The position numbers and the translations under genes were made by a program. A stretch of 6,327 nucleotides of DNA from positions 1 to 6,327 of the forward strand of contig CADBFL010000111.1 of the NCBI GenBank assembly GCA_902793875.1, read 5' to 3'. The stretch comes from an uncultured Eubacteriales bacterium (GTDB taxonomy: Bacteria > Bacillota > Clostridia > Peptostreptococcales > Anaerovoracaceae). The notes below the pieces were generated by a model. It was not told where the DNA came from. It made no database searches and worked only from the letters and a program-made list of their open reading frames with translations. Each line of letters starts with the position of its first letter. Position 1 is the stretch's first letter. This document shows positions 4,989 through 6,327 of this stretch, one piece after another.

Positions 4989-6327
4989 AGTCCACGCTAA
5001 GGGAAATAAGGACCTCGCTTACAAGATATCTCGCGATATTCGCGATCGTAGCTCTTGGAGTGGGGTTTTTCTGCGGGCTCAAAATATGCAGGGACTGCAT
5101 GGTAAAAACGGCCTCGGACTACCTTAACGACAAACACTACTACGATTATCAGATAAATTCGTCATACGGCATAGACGACAAAAGCATAGAGACGGCGGAA
5201 TCCTGGGACGGCGTCGCCGGGGCCGAGGGCTCGATCAGAAGGGATGTTCTGGTCAGTACCGCCGGCGGAGATGTAAAGGCTCTCAGGGCCATATCCATGC
5301 CGGAGGACATCAACAGGCTCGATCTGGTGGAGGGGAGGCTCCCGGAGAGAAGCGACGAGTGCGTCATGGATGCGAACAACATGACCGGATCGGGCTATGC
5401 CGTGGGCGACACCATAAAGATAACGGACGACAACGACGAAGACAGGCTGAAGGACTTCAAAGTGCGCGAATTCAGGATCGTCGGCACGGTGAACACCCCG
5501 CTGTACATGGATTACCAGCGCGGATTCACGGACATAGGAAACGGCAGCCTGAGCGCATTCTTCTTCGTGGACAGGGACGCCTTCGATACCGAATACTACA
5601 CGGACATGTACGTGAAGCTCGAAAAGACCGGCGAATACTTCAGCACCGATGTCGAAAACGCCATCTCCGACGTCCTGGACGAGAACAAGGAGAGCGCCGA
5701 AGAGCTTTCTGAGACCGTTACGGCGGAGAGGCGCGGGACCGAGCAGAAAAAAGCGAGGGAGGAGCTCGACGAAAAGACTCAGGAGTACGAGGACGGAGTC
5801 GCGGAGTTTGAAGAGAACAAAGCGACGGCGGAGGCGGAATTCGCAAAAGCCGAAAATGAGATCGCGGACGGACAGCAGCAGATCGACAGCAACCTCGCGA
5901 AGGCGGAGGGCGGCAGACTGGAGGCCCTCGACGCTATAAAGGATCTCAACGTCAGGATGTCCGGCGCGGACGGGGCGATCGAAAGGCTGAACGCCGAAAA
6001 AAAGAAGGCCGGAGAACAGCTCGCCAAAGCGGATGAGACAGCCGCGCAGCTGGCGCAGGCAAAGGCCGGGATCGAAGCGCAGACGGCGCAGCTCAGGCAG
6101 ATGTCCGATGAGATCAGCGGGAAGCTCGAAGAGCTCGGAGAGCAGATCGTGCTGATCGAGGGGCAGATATCCGACCTTGCGGCTCAGATCGGAGATCTCG
6201 GGCAGCAGAAGGCCCTTCTCGAAGGGCGGATCGCCGAGCTCAGGCAGGAGGCCGAGCATGAAGAGGATCCTGCCAGGAAAGAGGAACTTGAAAAAGAGAT
6301 CGCGGCTCTCGAGGAGGAGGCCGCCGG
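4982..6327 (+). CDS. FtsX-like ABC permease with long coiled coil (3' partial)
   Basis: The frame is open from ATG 4982 to the window edge, giving 448 residues of a longer protein. Residues 13-34 form the first membrane helix (LAIFAIVALGVGFFCGL), after a short positively charged cytosolic N-terminus. Residues about 40-235 are an extracytoplasmic MacB-PCD-like domain, with DxxVKL near 209-213. From about 235 to the end the chain is Glu-, Lys-, Ala- and Gln-rich with heptad-like leucine and alanine spacing: an extracytoplasmic coiled coil of at least 210 residues. The remaining coiled coil and the C-terminal FtsX membrane helices must lie beyond the window. AGGA (4974-4977) sits four bases before the start, and the 7-nt overlap with the ATPase gene implies coupled synthesis. 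Large FtsX permeases with inserted coiled coils are common in Bacillota; their substrates are mostly unknown. Confidence 0.9.
   Translation, partial: MVKSTLREIRTSLTRYLAIFAIVALGVGFFCGLKICRDCMVKTASDYLNDKHYYDYQINSSYGIDDKSIETAESWDGVAGAEGSIRRDVLVSTAGGDVKALRAISMPEDINRLDLVEGRLPERSDECVMDANNMTGSGYAVGDTIKITDDNDEDRLKDFKVREFRIVGTVNTPLYMDYQRGFTDIGNGSLSAFFFVDRDAFDTEYYTDMYVKLEKTGEYFSTDVENAISDVLDENKESAEELSETVTAERRGTEQKKAREELDEKTQEYEDGVAEFEENKATAEAEFAKAENEIADGQQQIDSNLAKAEGGRLEALDAIKDLNVRMSGADGAIERLNAEKKKAGEQLAKADETAAQLAQAKAGIEAQTAQLRQMSDEISGKLEELGEQIVLIEGQISDLAAQIGDLGQQKALLEGRIAELRQEAEHEEDPARKEELEKEIAALEEEAA

Noticed and set aside
5162..6259. 365-residue minus-strand open frame
   Set aside because: It is antisense to the coiled-coil permease. 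Leu-rich reading of GAG/CTC codons explains its openness, and there is no ribosome site or motif.

Overview
The window is about 6.3 kb of a moderately GC-rich bacterial genome (roughly 55-60% GC by eye). All real genes are on the plus strand. The codon habit is distinctive: ATA for isoleucine and AGG for arginine are very common despite the GC content. Together with the gene families, this suggests a high-GC Bacillota (Clostridia-like) anaerobe. That placement is inferred from style and content; no rRNA or other phylogenetic marker is present.

Layout. (1) Positions 1-358 hold no convincing protein gene. They contain a set of nested inverted repeats that could fold as a branched RNA (41-170), then a degenerate 11-bp tandem repeat array of 12 units (179-309), then a strong intrinsic terminator (320-358). 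(2) An extended -10 promoter overlaps the end of the terminator and starts an operon at about 375-377, apparently on a leaderless transcript. The operon holds three genes. The first is a YgjP/DUF45-type zinc metallopeptidase that is broken by a frame change and an apparent small deletion (377-890). The second is a large CPA2/KefB-type cation:proton antiporter with two C-terminal RCK_C-like domains (891-3182). The third is a DUF445 membrane-anchored protein (3179-4075). They are packed as stop-start TAAATG and then a 4-nt ATGA overlap, so translational coupling is likely. (3) Positions 4075-4272 form a non-coding ~198-bp element bounded by 18/19-nt imperfect terminal inverted repeats, with further arm pairing inside. 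It begins on the stop codon of the DUF445 gene and ends 11 nt before the next gene. (4) From 4284 to the window edge is an ABC exporter pair of the MacB/LolD type: a complete ATPase (4284-4988) and the N-terminal 448 residues of an FtsX-like permease with a very long extracytoplasmic coiled coil (4982 to beyond 6327). These two genes overlap by 7 nt.

How it fits together. The antiporter probably exchanges K+ or Na+ for protons under control of its cytosolic RCK_C domains. DUF445 has no settled function, and its tight coupling suggests a membrane-related partner role. The ABC pair is a separate unit, split from the first operon by the inverted-repeat element. No defence system, CRISPR array or complete transposon was seen. 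The parts most worth a second look are the non-coding stretches: 41-170, 179-309 and 4075-4272.
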